Assembly: GCA_902792435.1 (NCBI GenBank)
Contig: CADAZN010000012.1
Coordinates: 1-59,781, forward strand
DNA: 59,781 bases
Direction: 5' to 3'
From: an uncultured Bacteroidales bacterium
GTDB lineage: Bacteria > Bacteroidota > Bacteroidia > Bacteroidales > Muribaculaceae
This document shows, piece after piece, positions 50,601-58,122 of this stretch. Position 1 is the stretch's first letter, and each line of letters starts with the position of its first letter. The notes under the pieces are model-generated. The model ran no database searches. It was given only the letters and a program-made list of their open reading frames with translations, and was not told the DNA's origin. The translations under genes and the position numbers were made by a program.

Positions 50601-51225
50601 AGTAGAAAATCAACGCGATAGCAGGAATTGCCAGCAAGTTCAAGAGGTGCACACCCAGCGACACGCCAAAGACGTAGGCTATCAATATCAGATAGCGGTC
50701 GCTGCTGGGGCTGTCGGCTCGGTTCTCCCACTTGAGGATGAGCCAGAACACCAACGCGGTGCAGAACGACGAGAAAGCATATACCTCGGCCTCGACAGCC
50801 GAGAACCAGAAGGTATCGCTCCATGCATAGGCCAGGGCACCACACAGTCCGCTACCCATGATTACGAGATACTTAGCTAGCGAAATCTCCTCGTCATCGG
50901 TCTTTACCACCAGCTTCTTAACCAGATGGGTGATGGTCCAGAACAGCAGCAGAATGGTTGCCGCGCTCAGGATTGCCGACATGGCGTTGACGCACTTCGA
51001 CACCGCAGCCACATCGCCACCAGCAAAGTTGGCAGCAAATCGTGCTCCAAGAATGAACATAGGGTTGCCGGGGGGGTGGCCGATTTCGAGTTTATAACCT
51101 TGTGCTATGAATTCTGGGCAGTCCCAGAAACTCGCTGTGGGCTCGATGGTGAGCATGTAGGTAATAGTAGCCACGATGAACACCAGCCAACCCAGAGTGT
51201 TGTTGATAATGTTATATTTCTTCAT
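47638..51225 (-). CDS. DUF2723 polytopic membrane glycosyltransferase-like protein
   Basis: A 1195-residue protein. The N-terminal DUF2723 domain has about 12 membrane segments and starts with [29 protein letters not shown]; Asp35 and Glu38 sit in the first periplasmic loop, as expected for a GT-C enzyme. Large soluble parts follow, including a segment with [36 protein letters not shown] and a C-terminal TPR-like helical region. DUF2723 proteins are universal in Bacteroidota; the human relative TMEM260 is a protein O-mannosyltransferase. I infer a role in periplasmic protein O-glycosylation or surface glycan transfer. Monocistronic. Confidence 0.85.
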   Translation of the reverse strand: [1195 protein letters not shown]

Positions 51226-51277
51226 CTTAAACGTTTAGATGTTATTATTATCGCGCAATAGTTTCCTAAAAAACTTA

Positions 51278-51285
51278 CAAAGATA
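51278..51285 (-). promoter_or_regulatory. -7 box of the DUF2723 gene
   Basis: TATCTTTG on the minus strand, 53 bases before the start. Confidence 0.55.
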
Positions 51286-51469
51286 AATATAAATTTCTAT
51301 ATTGACGGCATTCAGCTTTAATTTAGAGATTTGCTTAATTAAAATTAACGTTGATAAAGTACTCAATGCGACAATTTTGTGATGAGAAACAAAAGAGTAA
51401 TACATTGGTTTTCTTTATGATAAATAATGCATAAAAGTGAGTATTTCAATAAAATAGATGTTTTTTTAC

Positions 51470-51508
51470 AAATTATACAAATTTGCGTAACGCATTTTTG
51501 TATAATTT
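51470..51508. repeat. 18-base inverted repeat over the -33 box
   Basis: Arms 51470-51487 and 51491-51508 match at 16 of 18 positions with a 3-base centre (TAA). The right arm contains the -33 TTG of the ATPase promoter. Confidence 0.75.
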
Positions 51509-51528
51509 AAAAAATAGTCTTATCTTTG
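51498..51528 (+). promoter_or_regulatory. Promoter of the AAA ATPase gene
   Basis: -33 TTG (51498-51500), 20-base spacer, -7 TATCTTTG (51521-51528). Confidence 0.72.
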
Positions 51529-51562
51529 CTGGCAGAATAATCACAAATTATAGATTGACAAT

Positions 51563-52684
51563 ATGATAAAGAATCCTTTTTTGACCTATGGCTATAATGG
51601 TCCGGAATACTTTTGCGACCGTGAAGAAGAAACCAAGCGATTAACATCTCTTTTAGTCAATGGCAATCATGTTGCACTTATATCACCACGAAGGATGGGC
51701 AAAACAGGTCTAATTCGCCACTGTTTTGCGCAAAAACAACTGATGGAAAGTTATCACTTGTTTATTGTTGATATCTATGCAACAAAGAGTCTTGCTGAAC
51801 TTGCCTATGAGTTGGGACGTGCTATACTTACTGTGCTCAAATCAAAGGGGTTAAAAGCTTGGGAGCGTTTCTTGCAAGTTGTTGGGTCAATGCGCACAGG
51901 CATTACATTTGATGCGTTTGGTCAACCTAGTTGGAACCTTGAAATAGGAGATATTCAATCGCCTCAAGTTTCACTTGATGAGATTTTCAGATATCTCAGT
52001 CAAGCCGATAGACCTTGCATTGTAGCCATTGATGAATTTCAAGCCATTATGGATTATCCCGAAAAGAATGTTGAAGCGTTGTTGCGTACTTATATCCAAA
52101 ATTGCAATAATGCATGGTTTGTTTTTTCTGGTTCTAAACGGCATATGATGGGGGAAATGTTTTCTTCTCCTGCACGTCCATTCTATCAGAGTGCATCAAC
52201 AATATCATTGAAGCCAATTTCTCTTGATTCCTACACTTCATTTATTACTCGTCATTTTGCGAGCAAGAATGTTAATATTGAACCTGAGACAGTAGAATTT
52301 ATATACAATAAATTTGAAGGCACCACATGGTACATTCAAAAGATATGCAATGAATTATTTGCTATGAGTGATCCACATAGCACCTGTGGATTAGAAGAAG
52401 TTGATATAGCCATAAAATGTGCCGTTGAAGAGAAAGATGACATTTACCAAGATATAATGGCTCGACTATCATCACGACAAAAGATTTTACTGCTTGCTTT
52501 GGCTCATTCTCATGGTAATGTACAGCCAACCAGTGGGGCGTTTATTAAGAAATTTAATTTGACTTCAGCCAGTTCTGTTCAAAGAAATCTAATGGCACTT
52601 CAAGAGAAAGACATCATCACAAATAGTTCAGGACAATACCGCATCTACGATTATTTCCTAAATTTTTGGCTAAACAAAGAATGA
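51563..52684 (+). CDS. Archaeal-type AAA ATPase with C-terminal winged helix
   Basis: A 373-residue STAND/AAA protein of the archaeal-ATPase (PF01637-like) group. NPFLTYGYNGPEYFCDREEE is the usual N-terminal box. Walker A is SPRRMGKT (41-48), Walker B CIVAIDEF with Asp157/Glu158, and the sensor-1 strand AWFVFSGSKRHMM. After a helical lid comes a winged-helix domain (about 300-370: FNLTSASSVQRNLMALQEKDIITNSSGQYRIYDYFLNFWL). Roles of these proteins in bacteria are undefined; some pair with nucleases or toxins, but this one has no such neighbour. The AT-rich DNA and isolated position hint at horizontal transfer. The palindrome on its promoter suggests tight control. Confidence 0.8.
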   Translation: MIKNPFLTYGYNGPEYFCDREEETKRLTSLLVNGNHVALISPRRMGKTGLIRHCFAQKQLMESYHLFIVDIYATKSLAELAYELGRAILTVLKSKGLKAWERFLQVVGSMRTGITFDAFGQPSWNLEIGDIQSPQVSLDEIFRYLSQADRPCIVAIDEFQAIMDYPEKNVEALLRTYIQNCNNAWFVFSGSKRHMMGEMFSSPARPFYQSASTISLKPISLDSYTSFITRHFASKNVNIEPETVEFIYNKFEGTTWYIQKICNELFAMSDPHSTCGLEEVDIAIKCAVEEKDDIYQDIMARLSSRQKILLLALAHSHGNVQPTSGAFIKKFNLTSASSVQRNLMALQEKDIITNSSGQYRIYDYFLNFWLNKE

Positions 52685-52733
52685 TATTAGAAACTGATAA
52701 TTAGCTAAATAGAATTCATATCACATATAATTT

Positions 52734-52785
52734 TTGAAAAAAGATAATGGGCAATAGTCATCCTTGAAAGGAAACTATTGCCCAT
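52734..52785 (-). terminator. Terminator of glnA
   Basis: ATGGGCAATAGT (52747-52758) pairs with ACTATTGCCCAT (52774-52785); on the minus strand TTATCTTTTTTC follows. Confidence 0.75.
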
Positions 52786-52845
52786 CGTGCTATTGGTCAG
52801 ATTTCTGATTTATGAAATCTAAAATCTTTTATCTGACGTCTGTTT

Positions 52846-54351
52846 TTAACCGCAGTGGAAGTAGGTGTCAACGAGTTTCTTGATGGCCTTGTGGCTGCTG
52901 CTGATGTCGGCACGCAGGGTGGTGTCGTTGTAAGAGCGCAGCTGAGCAATGATACCGTCGATCATAGCTGGGCTGAACACGTCGTGCTGCTCATACACTG
53001 CACGCTGCTTCTCGAGACAGTCGGCACTTGCTACGCAGCTGTCGGGGAGCTGAGCAAGGCTGTTGAGACGGTCCTCATTCTCCTTGTCGTGGATGTTAAC
53101 GTTAACATAGGTCTTCTCGGCAACCTCAAGAGCATTCTCCATCTCAAAGCCGTGGCGGCATGCTACGCACAAGCCAGCGAGCAGCTGATAGAGGTCGGCA
53201 CTGCCGTCGGGCGAGCGCATCTCCACTGTTTGCTTGATGCTGGTGTCGCGCTTGCTGTCGGTCTCCTGTGGGTTAGCAAGGTGGCACATGTCGGCATCGG
53301 CATTCCATCCCAGAGGTACGCGCACGAGCACCGAGCGGTTGCGGTCGCCCCAGCACACGTTGGTGGGAGCCTCCTGGTGAGGAACCAGACGGAAGTAACT
53401 GGTTGGATTCTTGTTGCCAAATGCTGTGATACTTGGTGCCAAGTCCATCATGCCGGCGATTGCCTTGCGAGCTACCTCGCTCAATACGCCATTCTCGAGC
53501 ATCTGGTTCTTGCCGTCCTTCATCATGCGCATGTGGATGTGCAGACCTGAGCCAGCCTTTCCAACAGTGATTTTAGGAGCAAAGGTAACGTCGAGACCAA
53601 GCTGATAGGCAAGGTTGCGGATTACCCATTTAGCGAGCATCAGCTGGTCGGCAGCCTCCTCGGCGGGAACGGGCAAGAACTCTATCTCGTTCTGCTCATA
53701 GAGCTTGCCGTCCTGAGTGAAGTTACCTACCTCGCTGTGGCCATATTTGATTTGACCGCCTGTCTGGGCAATGTATTTCATGCACAGCTGACGGAAGTCG
53801 TTTTCTTTAGCATAGGGAGCACTCTCGTGATATCCGCGCTGGTCGATGGCGGGGAATGCCTCGTCGTCGTCCTCGATAACGTAGTACTCAAGCTCGCCCA
53901 TAGCGTGGAATTCCATTCCGGTAACCTCCTTGAATGCGCGGCAAGCCTTAGCGAGGGTCTGCTCGGGAGCGCTGGCGAGAGGATTGCCGTCTTTGTCGAA
54001 ATAAGAGCAAAGCATGCACAGAGTTGGAATCTCGGCAAATGGGTCAACAAATGCTGTAGAGTAGCGTGGCAACACATAAAGGTCGCTGCTGCCAGCCTGG
54101 ATGAATGAGAACAGGCTCGAACCGTCAACACGCTCACCGCAGGTGAGGATAGTGTCGAGGTAGTCGAGGTCGGTAATCACGAAGTTCAAGGTTTTGAGCT
54201 TGCCGTCGCCGCCAGGATACATGAAGTTGACCATCTCGATGTCGTTCTCCATCACAAAGCGCACGATGTCGGCCTTAGTGAACTCTTCTTTAGGCTTTTG
54301 AAGAAAAGCAACCAATTCATTGGCGTTGAATGCCAAAGCGTCGTTGTTCAT
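52846..54351 (-). CDS. glnA: Glutamine synthetase (type I-like)
   Basis: A 501-residue enzyme: glutamate + ammonia + ATP to glutamine. Seen are the N-terminal beta-grasp (VNFMYPGGDGKLKTLNF, GERVDGSSLFSF), the catalytic metal motifs GELEYYV and NEIEFLP, GSGLHIHMRM with the active-site His, and NPTSYFRLVP plus NRSVLVRVP for ATP and Arg contacts. The adenylylation-loop Tyr region is not obvious. Length fits GSI and not the roughly 730-residue GSIII (GlnN) that many Bacteroidales also have. It has a promoter at 54407-54438 and its own terminator, so is monocistronic. Confidence 0.9.
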   Translation of the reverse strand: MNNDALAFNANELVAFLQKPKEEFTKADIVRFVMENDIEMVNFMYPGGDGKLKTLNFVITDLDYLDTILTCGERVDGSSLFSFIQAGSSDLYVLPRYSTAFVDPFAEIPTLCMLCSYFDKDGNPLASAPEQTLAKACRAFKEVTGMEFHAMGELEYYVIEDDDEAFPAIDQRGYHESAPYAKENDFRQLCMKYIAQTGGQIKYGHSEVGNFTQDGKLYEQNEIEFLPVPAEEAADQLMLAKWVIRNLAYQLGLDVTFAPKITVGKAGSGLHIHMRMMKDGKNQMLENGVLSEVARKAIAGMMDLAPSITAFGNKNPTSYFRLVPHQEAPTNVCWGDRNRSVLVRVPLGWNADADMCHLANPQETDSKRDTSIKQTVEMRSPDGSADLYQLLAGLCVACRHGFEMENALEVAEKTYVNVNIHDKENEDRLNSLAQLPDSCVASADCLEKQRAVYEQHDVFSPAMIDGIIAQLRSYNDTTLRADISSSHKAIKKLVDTYFHCG

Positions 54352-54406
54352 AATCTAGTTTTTTGTTTTATAAGTTGTTAATAGCAATTGTGCTTAATTG
54401 AGTTTA

Positions 54407-54438
54407 CAAAGATACAACGTTTTTTTTGATTCCCACAA
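54407..54438 (-). promoter_or_regulatory. Promoter of glnA
   Basis: Minus strand: -7 TATCTTTG (54414-54407), 21-base spacer, -33 TTG (54438-54436). Confidence 0.7.
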
Positions 54439-54471
54439 ATAAACATGGAAACGACTGATTTTTTCTGATTT

Positions 54472-55779
54472 TTAAGAGTTTTTCACGTTGGTCTTGTGGG
54501 TCATGATGTCGAGGACGAAGCGGTCGGTCACGTCCATTCCCTTGCTGCCGATGGCGGTGAGGTTGTGGATGCTCTGGTCCACGTCGTCGTCGATGATTCC
54601 CTCTTGCGAAGAAACGTACTTGTGCTGCATGGCAAGCATGGCGCTGAGCATGGCTGTGCTCACGCCACTGGTGAGCTTGAGCGTGCACGAGGGTTTGGCT
54701 CCATCACAAATCATACCGGTCAGATTGGCAATCATGTTCTTGACCGAGTAGCTGATTTGCTCGTAGGTGCCTCCCATTAGGTAGGTGATGCCGCAGCTGC
54801 TTCCTGTCGACGCCACGACGCATCCGCACAACGCCGAGAGTGCTCCCAGCGTTTGCTTGATGTAGATGGCGGTAAGATTTGAGATGATGAGCGCTCTGAT
54901 GGTCTCCTCCTCGGTGTTATGGTTCTCCTCGGCAAACACCACTACCGGCATAGTTGCACAGATGCCCTGATTGCCCGAGCCCGAATTACTCATGACTGGC
55001 ACCATAGCACCTGCCATGCGTGCGTCGCAGGCACAGCTGGTAACCGAGAGCACCTTAGAGAAAATGCTGTTACCCATAATGCCCCGACCCAGCGGCGACT
55101 GCATGGTTTTGCCCAACTGGTGACCATAGTTCTCGCGAAGTCCGCTCTCAGCAGCAGCCTCGTTGAGTCGTTTTGCCTCGAGAATGAAGCGCAGGTCGTC
55201 GACGTCGGTCTCGGTAGCAAAATCATACACTTTGCGCAAGGTGAGTTTAGGACCTTCGATTTCCTGCTCTGAGGTGCACTGGCAGGCGGGCTTGTCGTTG
55301 TCGGAGAGCACCTCGCTGTCCTTGCGCAACAACACAAAGTGAGTGTGATGCGTCTTGATGCGTGCCTCGGCTTCGTGGCCGTCGGCTGTCACAAGTGCAT
55401 TGATATAGAGTTTGTCGGGGTCTTTCTCCTCAAGCGAGATGTGGATCCGGTTCTCGGCGATATACTGCTTGCCGCGCTCCACCGCCTGCTTGTTGCTGTC
55501 GCATAGCACCTCCAGTTCCTTCTCGGGCCTGCCGATAAGGGCTCCCAGAGCGATAGCGATGGGCAATCCTATCATCTCAGTTCCGGGGATACCCACGCCC
55601 ATAGCGTTTTTGAGAATGTTGGCGCTGAGTCGCACCTCCACTTTGTCGGGAACCTGTCCCAACAGTTCAGTTGCCTTGGCGACGCAGAGCGCCACAGCAA
55701 TCGGCTCGGTGCAACCAATGGCTGGTACCACTTGCTGCTTAATGAGCTCGATGATCTCTTTTTGTTCTTCGGTATTCAA
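54472..55779 (-). CDS. L-cysteine desulfidase-type (CyuA/UPF0597) enzyme
   Basis: A 435-residue member of the UPF0597/YhaM family, related to the serine dehydratase alpha chain. VVPAIGCTEPIAVAL gives the first conserved Cys. GSGNQGICATMPV and LCGCVVASTGSSCGITYLMGG give the other cysteines expected to hold a [4Fe-4S] cluster. Characterised members break L-cysteine to pyruvate, ammonia and sulfide. The preceding minus-strand gap contains a -7 box (55809-55816). Reaction inferred from the family; serine or another amino acid is possible. Confidence 0.85.
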   Translation of the reverse strand: MNTEEQKEIIELIKQQVVPAIGCTEPIAVALCVAKATELLGQVPDKVEVRLSANILKNAMGVGIPGTEMIGLPIAIALGALIGRPEKELEVLCDSNKQAVERGKQYIAENRIHISLEEKDPDKLYINALVTADGHEAEARIKTHHTHFVLLRKDSEVLSDNDKPACQCTSEQEIEGPKLTLRKVYDFATETDVDDLRFILEAKRLNEAAAESGLRENYGHQLGKTMQSPLGRGIMGNSIFSKVLSVTSCACDARMAGAMVPVMSNSGSGNQGICATMPVVVFAEENHNTEEETIRALIISNLTAIYIKQTLGALSALCGCVVASTGSSCGITYLMGGTYEQISYSVKNMIANLTGMICDGAKPSCTLKLTSGVSTAMLSAMLAMQHKYVSSQEGIIDDDVDQSIHNLTAIGSKGMDVTDRFVLDIMTHKTNVKNS

Positions 55780-55808
55780 AATATGAAAGTCTTATTAGTT
55801 TGTGACGG

Positions 55809-55816
55809 CAAAGATA
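55809..55816 (-). promoter_or_regulatory. -7 box of the desulfidase gene
   Basis: TATCTTTG on the minus strand, 29 bases before the start. Confidence 0.55.
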
Positions 55817-55889
55817 ATGATTTTTGACGTATTATGGACTATAACCTACCATCGAAATCTCATAGTTTTGAGATTTTTATTAGAATAGC

Positions 55890-56672
55890 CTAGAACAAGA
55901 ATGGACCTAGGTGGGTGTTGCGTTGTTTTTGGGCAATCTCACTTTCCATGCGAGAAGTGGCTGCAGCAAAGAAGAATGCAATAAGGTATTCGTCGGTGCC
56001 TTCGCTGCGAATTTTTCGCAAAGCATCAATATAAGCGGCACGGTCCTTGATGTCGATGATGATGAGTGGATGACCACAATGAAGCATAATCCAGTTTGAG
56101 AGCAGGCGACCAGTGCGACCATTACCGTCGCGGAATGGGTGAAGATATTCAAAGAAACCATGGAAGCGTGCAGCCACAATCACAGGATGGATATCGCTAT
56201 CAATTGCCTTGGCAGTCGATTCCAAAAGGCTTGGCACTCGTGCTATAAGTTTCTTGTGGTCACCAAATAGGGTGTCACCTGCTGCCATGTCGCAGGTGGT
56301 GTACTCGCCAGGCACAGCATCAGGCACACGATAGGCAAGAGTGTTTTGAGTTACCAAGCGATTGGTTTCTTTCAAGAGATTCTCGTCGAACGGGTCATCA
56401 AGATGCGAAGTAATGAAGCGGAACGCCCTGAAATGGTCAGCAATCTCAGTACATTCAAGCAGTGAGCGTCCCACTGGCACCATCCCGAGGCCTTGTTCTT
56501 GCAGCAAGCGCGTGTCGTCGAGGGTAAACGAGTTGCCCTCAATGGCGCAGGAGTGACACGAAAAGAGCACTTCGTGCCAGTCGAGAAGGTCCTTGCTCGA
56601 CATTTTCTTAGTTATGTGCTGCTCATATTGGGCACGCACCTGCTCATAACGCTCTATCTCTTTTTGAAACAT
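55890..56672 (-). CDS. Fic-family AMP-transferase with internal inhibitory motif
   Basis: About 260 residues from the ATG at 56672. The frame extends 12 codons upstream, but the -7 box (56698-56705) would fall in that stretch. The Fic motif HPFRDGNGRTGR is complete at 178-189 with catalytic His178. An N-terminal inhibitory helix carries SCAIEGN (Ser41, Glu45, Gly46, Asn47), fitting the class II (S/T)xxxE(G/N) autoinhibition motif. Such proteins AMPylate target proteins, often on Tyr or Thr; the target is unknown. No separate antitoxin gene is adjacent, consistent with class II. Confidence 0.87.
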   Translation of the reverse strand: MFQKEIERYEQVRAQYEQHITKKMSSKDLLDWHEVLFSCHSCAIEGNSFTLDDTRLLQEQGLGMVPVGRSLLECTEIADHFRAFRFITSHLDDPFDENLLKETNRLVTQNTLAYRVPDAVPGEYTTCDMAAGDTLFGDHKKLIARVPSLLESTAKAIDSDIHPVIVAARFHGFFEYLHPFRDGNGRTGRLLSNWIMLHCGHPLIIIDIKDRAAYIDALRKIRSEGTDEYLIAFFFAAATSRMESEIAQKQRNTHLGPFLF

Positions 56673-56697
56673 AATATTAACACCTATAACAACTTTG

Positions 56698-56705
56698 CAA
56701 AAGTA
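56698..56705 (-). promoter_or_regulatory. -7 box of the fic gene
   Basis: TACTTTTG on the minus strand, 26 bases before the start at 56672. Confidence 0.55.
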
Positions 56706-56748
56706 CAAAAAAACTCAATATTTCACTCCACAACTCAACATTTTTCTT

Positions 56749-56786
56749 AAAAGTCAAGGGTCGCACAGCTAATTGTGCGGCCCTTG
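56749..56786 (-). terminator. Terminator of the SusCD operon
   Basis: CAAGGGTCGCACA (56755-56767) pairs with TGTGCGGCCCTTG (56774-56786); on the minus strand ACTTTTAAG follows. It ends the transcript after the gene at 56838. Confidence 0.75.
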
Positions 56787-56837
56787 ATGGTTATAGGTTG
56801 AAAGGTTTTAGAAACCTTTGCAATGTGCTAGGCGAGA

Positions 56838-57359
56838 TTACTCGGTGTCGGGCGAGAAGCCAGAGTGGCGAACGCCGTGAACCCACAGTCTGTCGTAGAG
56901 AGCCTGTACTTCGGGTTTCTCATCGGTGAATTTGATGTAGAACGAGATGCTGTCGGTGGGCTTGCCATGCTCGTTAACGCCACCATTCTCAACAATCTCA
57001 CCATCGGTTATGATAGCTTGGCCAGAACCTTCAGCATCATAATCCTTCCAGTCACACCAGAAAGTCTTCTTGCCGTAGTCGATGTTAACAATCATCTTGT
57101 AATTCCAGAATGATCCCTGGTCGTCGAGCCACATGTATTGAGTGCCATTGTCGGCAAGATTGTAGGTGAAGAGGATGCCATCAGCATAATGATCAACGAT
57201 TTCACCATTCTCGTCAACAGCATCATAAGAGACGTCCCAGTATCCACACATTTTCTCTATTGCTGTTCCGCCTGGTTCCTCCTTGGTCTCGGTGTCGCAA
57301 GAGGTGAGAGCGGGAATAGCCAGCAGAGCTAAAGCTATGATAAATATATACTTTCTCAT
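56838..57359 (-). CDS. Putative lipid-binding lipoprotein of a SusCD operon
   Basis: About 173 residues from the ATG at 57359 (an ATG three codons upstream is possible). Lipoprotein signal with lipobox LTSC. The mature domain begins EKMCGYWDVSYDAVDENGEIVDHYADG and alternates strands ending in WVHGVRHSGFSP. The layout (CGxWxVxYD, then YMWLDDQGSFWNYK, FWCDWKDY) fits the PF12888-type putative lipid-binding proteins that follow SusC/SusD genes. Last gene of the operon; it lies directly after the frameshifted gene. Confidence 0.72.
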   Translation of the reverse strand: MRKYIFIIALALLAIPALTSCDTETKEEPGGTAIEKMCGYWDVSYDAVDENGEIVDHYADGILFTYNLADNGTQYMWLDDQGSFWNYKMIVNIDYGKKTFWCDWKDYDAEGSGQAIITDGEIVENGGVNEHGKPTDSISFYIKFTDEKPEVQALYDRLWVHGVRHSGFSPDTE

Positions 57360-57370
57360 AATAGTCAAAA

Positions 57371-58082
57371 TTATTCTAATGGTTTGTTATACTTAAGAAT
57401 GATGTGGAAATTGTATACGTAATAACCAATATCATAAGTGATGGTCTTAGTTTCTGGATCATAGACACCATTCTCGAAATACTCATAAGAGTCGCCCCAT
57501 AACAATACCCGAGATAACATCGATGTTGTTATCGTTGTCGAGTGAAATATAGCCCTGCAAAGCATATTTAGAACCATAACCAGCGCGTTGTGCATACAGA
57601 CCGCCAATCATATCACTGATGAAGAAGATGCCCGAAGCAGCCTTCTTGATAGTGAAATCATAGCCAGCCAATGAAACGCTAGTTCCCAAAATGGTAGAAC
57701 CTGGTTGAGATACATATTTACCAGAAATGTCGGTCTTGACAGTTGGGTCACACACAGCAACTGTGCGGGTAATCGACGAAGGATAACCATCGGGGCTAAC
57801 TGCCGAATAGGTCACTTCGTAAAGGCCAAGTTGATTTACATCAATGTCCTCAAGGCCTTCAACCGTCACATTTGATGTATAGTCCTCGCCATTGAGCTCG
57901 GCCCTTACACCGGCATCTACATATTCAGTTCCCAGGGGAACTTCAACAAACTCATCACCAAGCAGCTCGAACGACACATAGTGTGTCAAAGTGGTGTCGG
58001 TCAATGCATCATTGTCATCACTGCAAGCAGAGAATCCTAATGCAAACAGACAAGCTGCCAGTGTATAAAATATTTTCTTCAT
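57371..58082 (-). pseudogene. DUF5011/DUF5012-type lipoprotein gene with a one-base frameshift
   Basis: Reading from the ATG at 58082, a lipoprotein signal (lipobox FSAC) leads into an immunoglobulin-like DUF5011 domain (VEVPLGTEYVDAGVRAELNGEDYTSNV...VDVNQLGLYEVTYSA). A second domain (ISGKYVSQPGSTILG...) runs until the frame ends prematurely after SGIVMGRLL near 57485. The neighbouring frame continues at once with GDSYEYFENGVYDPETKTITYD and stops at 57371, just before the next gene. Removing one base from the C4 run at 57495-57498 joins them as SGIVMGDSYEYF into about 236 residues. So this is one gene broken by a +1 indel, or a sequencing error. Its intact homologues sit on the outer membrane beside SusD. 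Confidence 0.8.
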
Positions 58083-58122
58083 GTTAATTTCCATAATAAA
58101 TAAATTATAGCAGTGTTAGACA

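Larger units (their letters stand above)
51226..51562. other. Divergent intergenic region with operator-like palindrome
   Basis: A 337-base AT-rich gap. It holds the minus-strand -7 box of the DUF2723 gene (51278-51285, TATCTTTG), a plus-strand promoter (51498-51528) and the inverted repeat 51470-51508. No gene seen. Confidence 0.65.

Noticed and set aside
57371-57607. A separate 78-residue gene
   Set aside because: Its second half is the continuation of the lipoprotein gene at 58082 after a one-base frameshift; its first half is the wrong frame of that gene.
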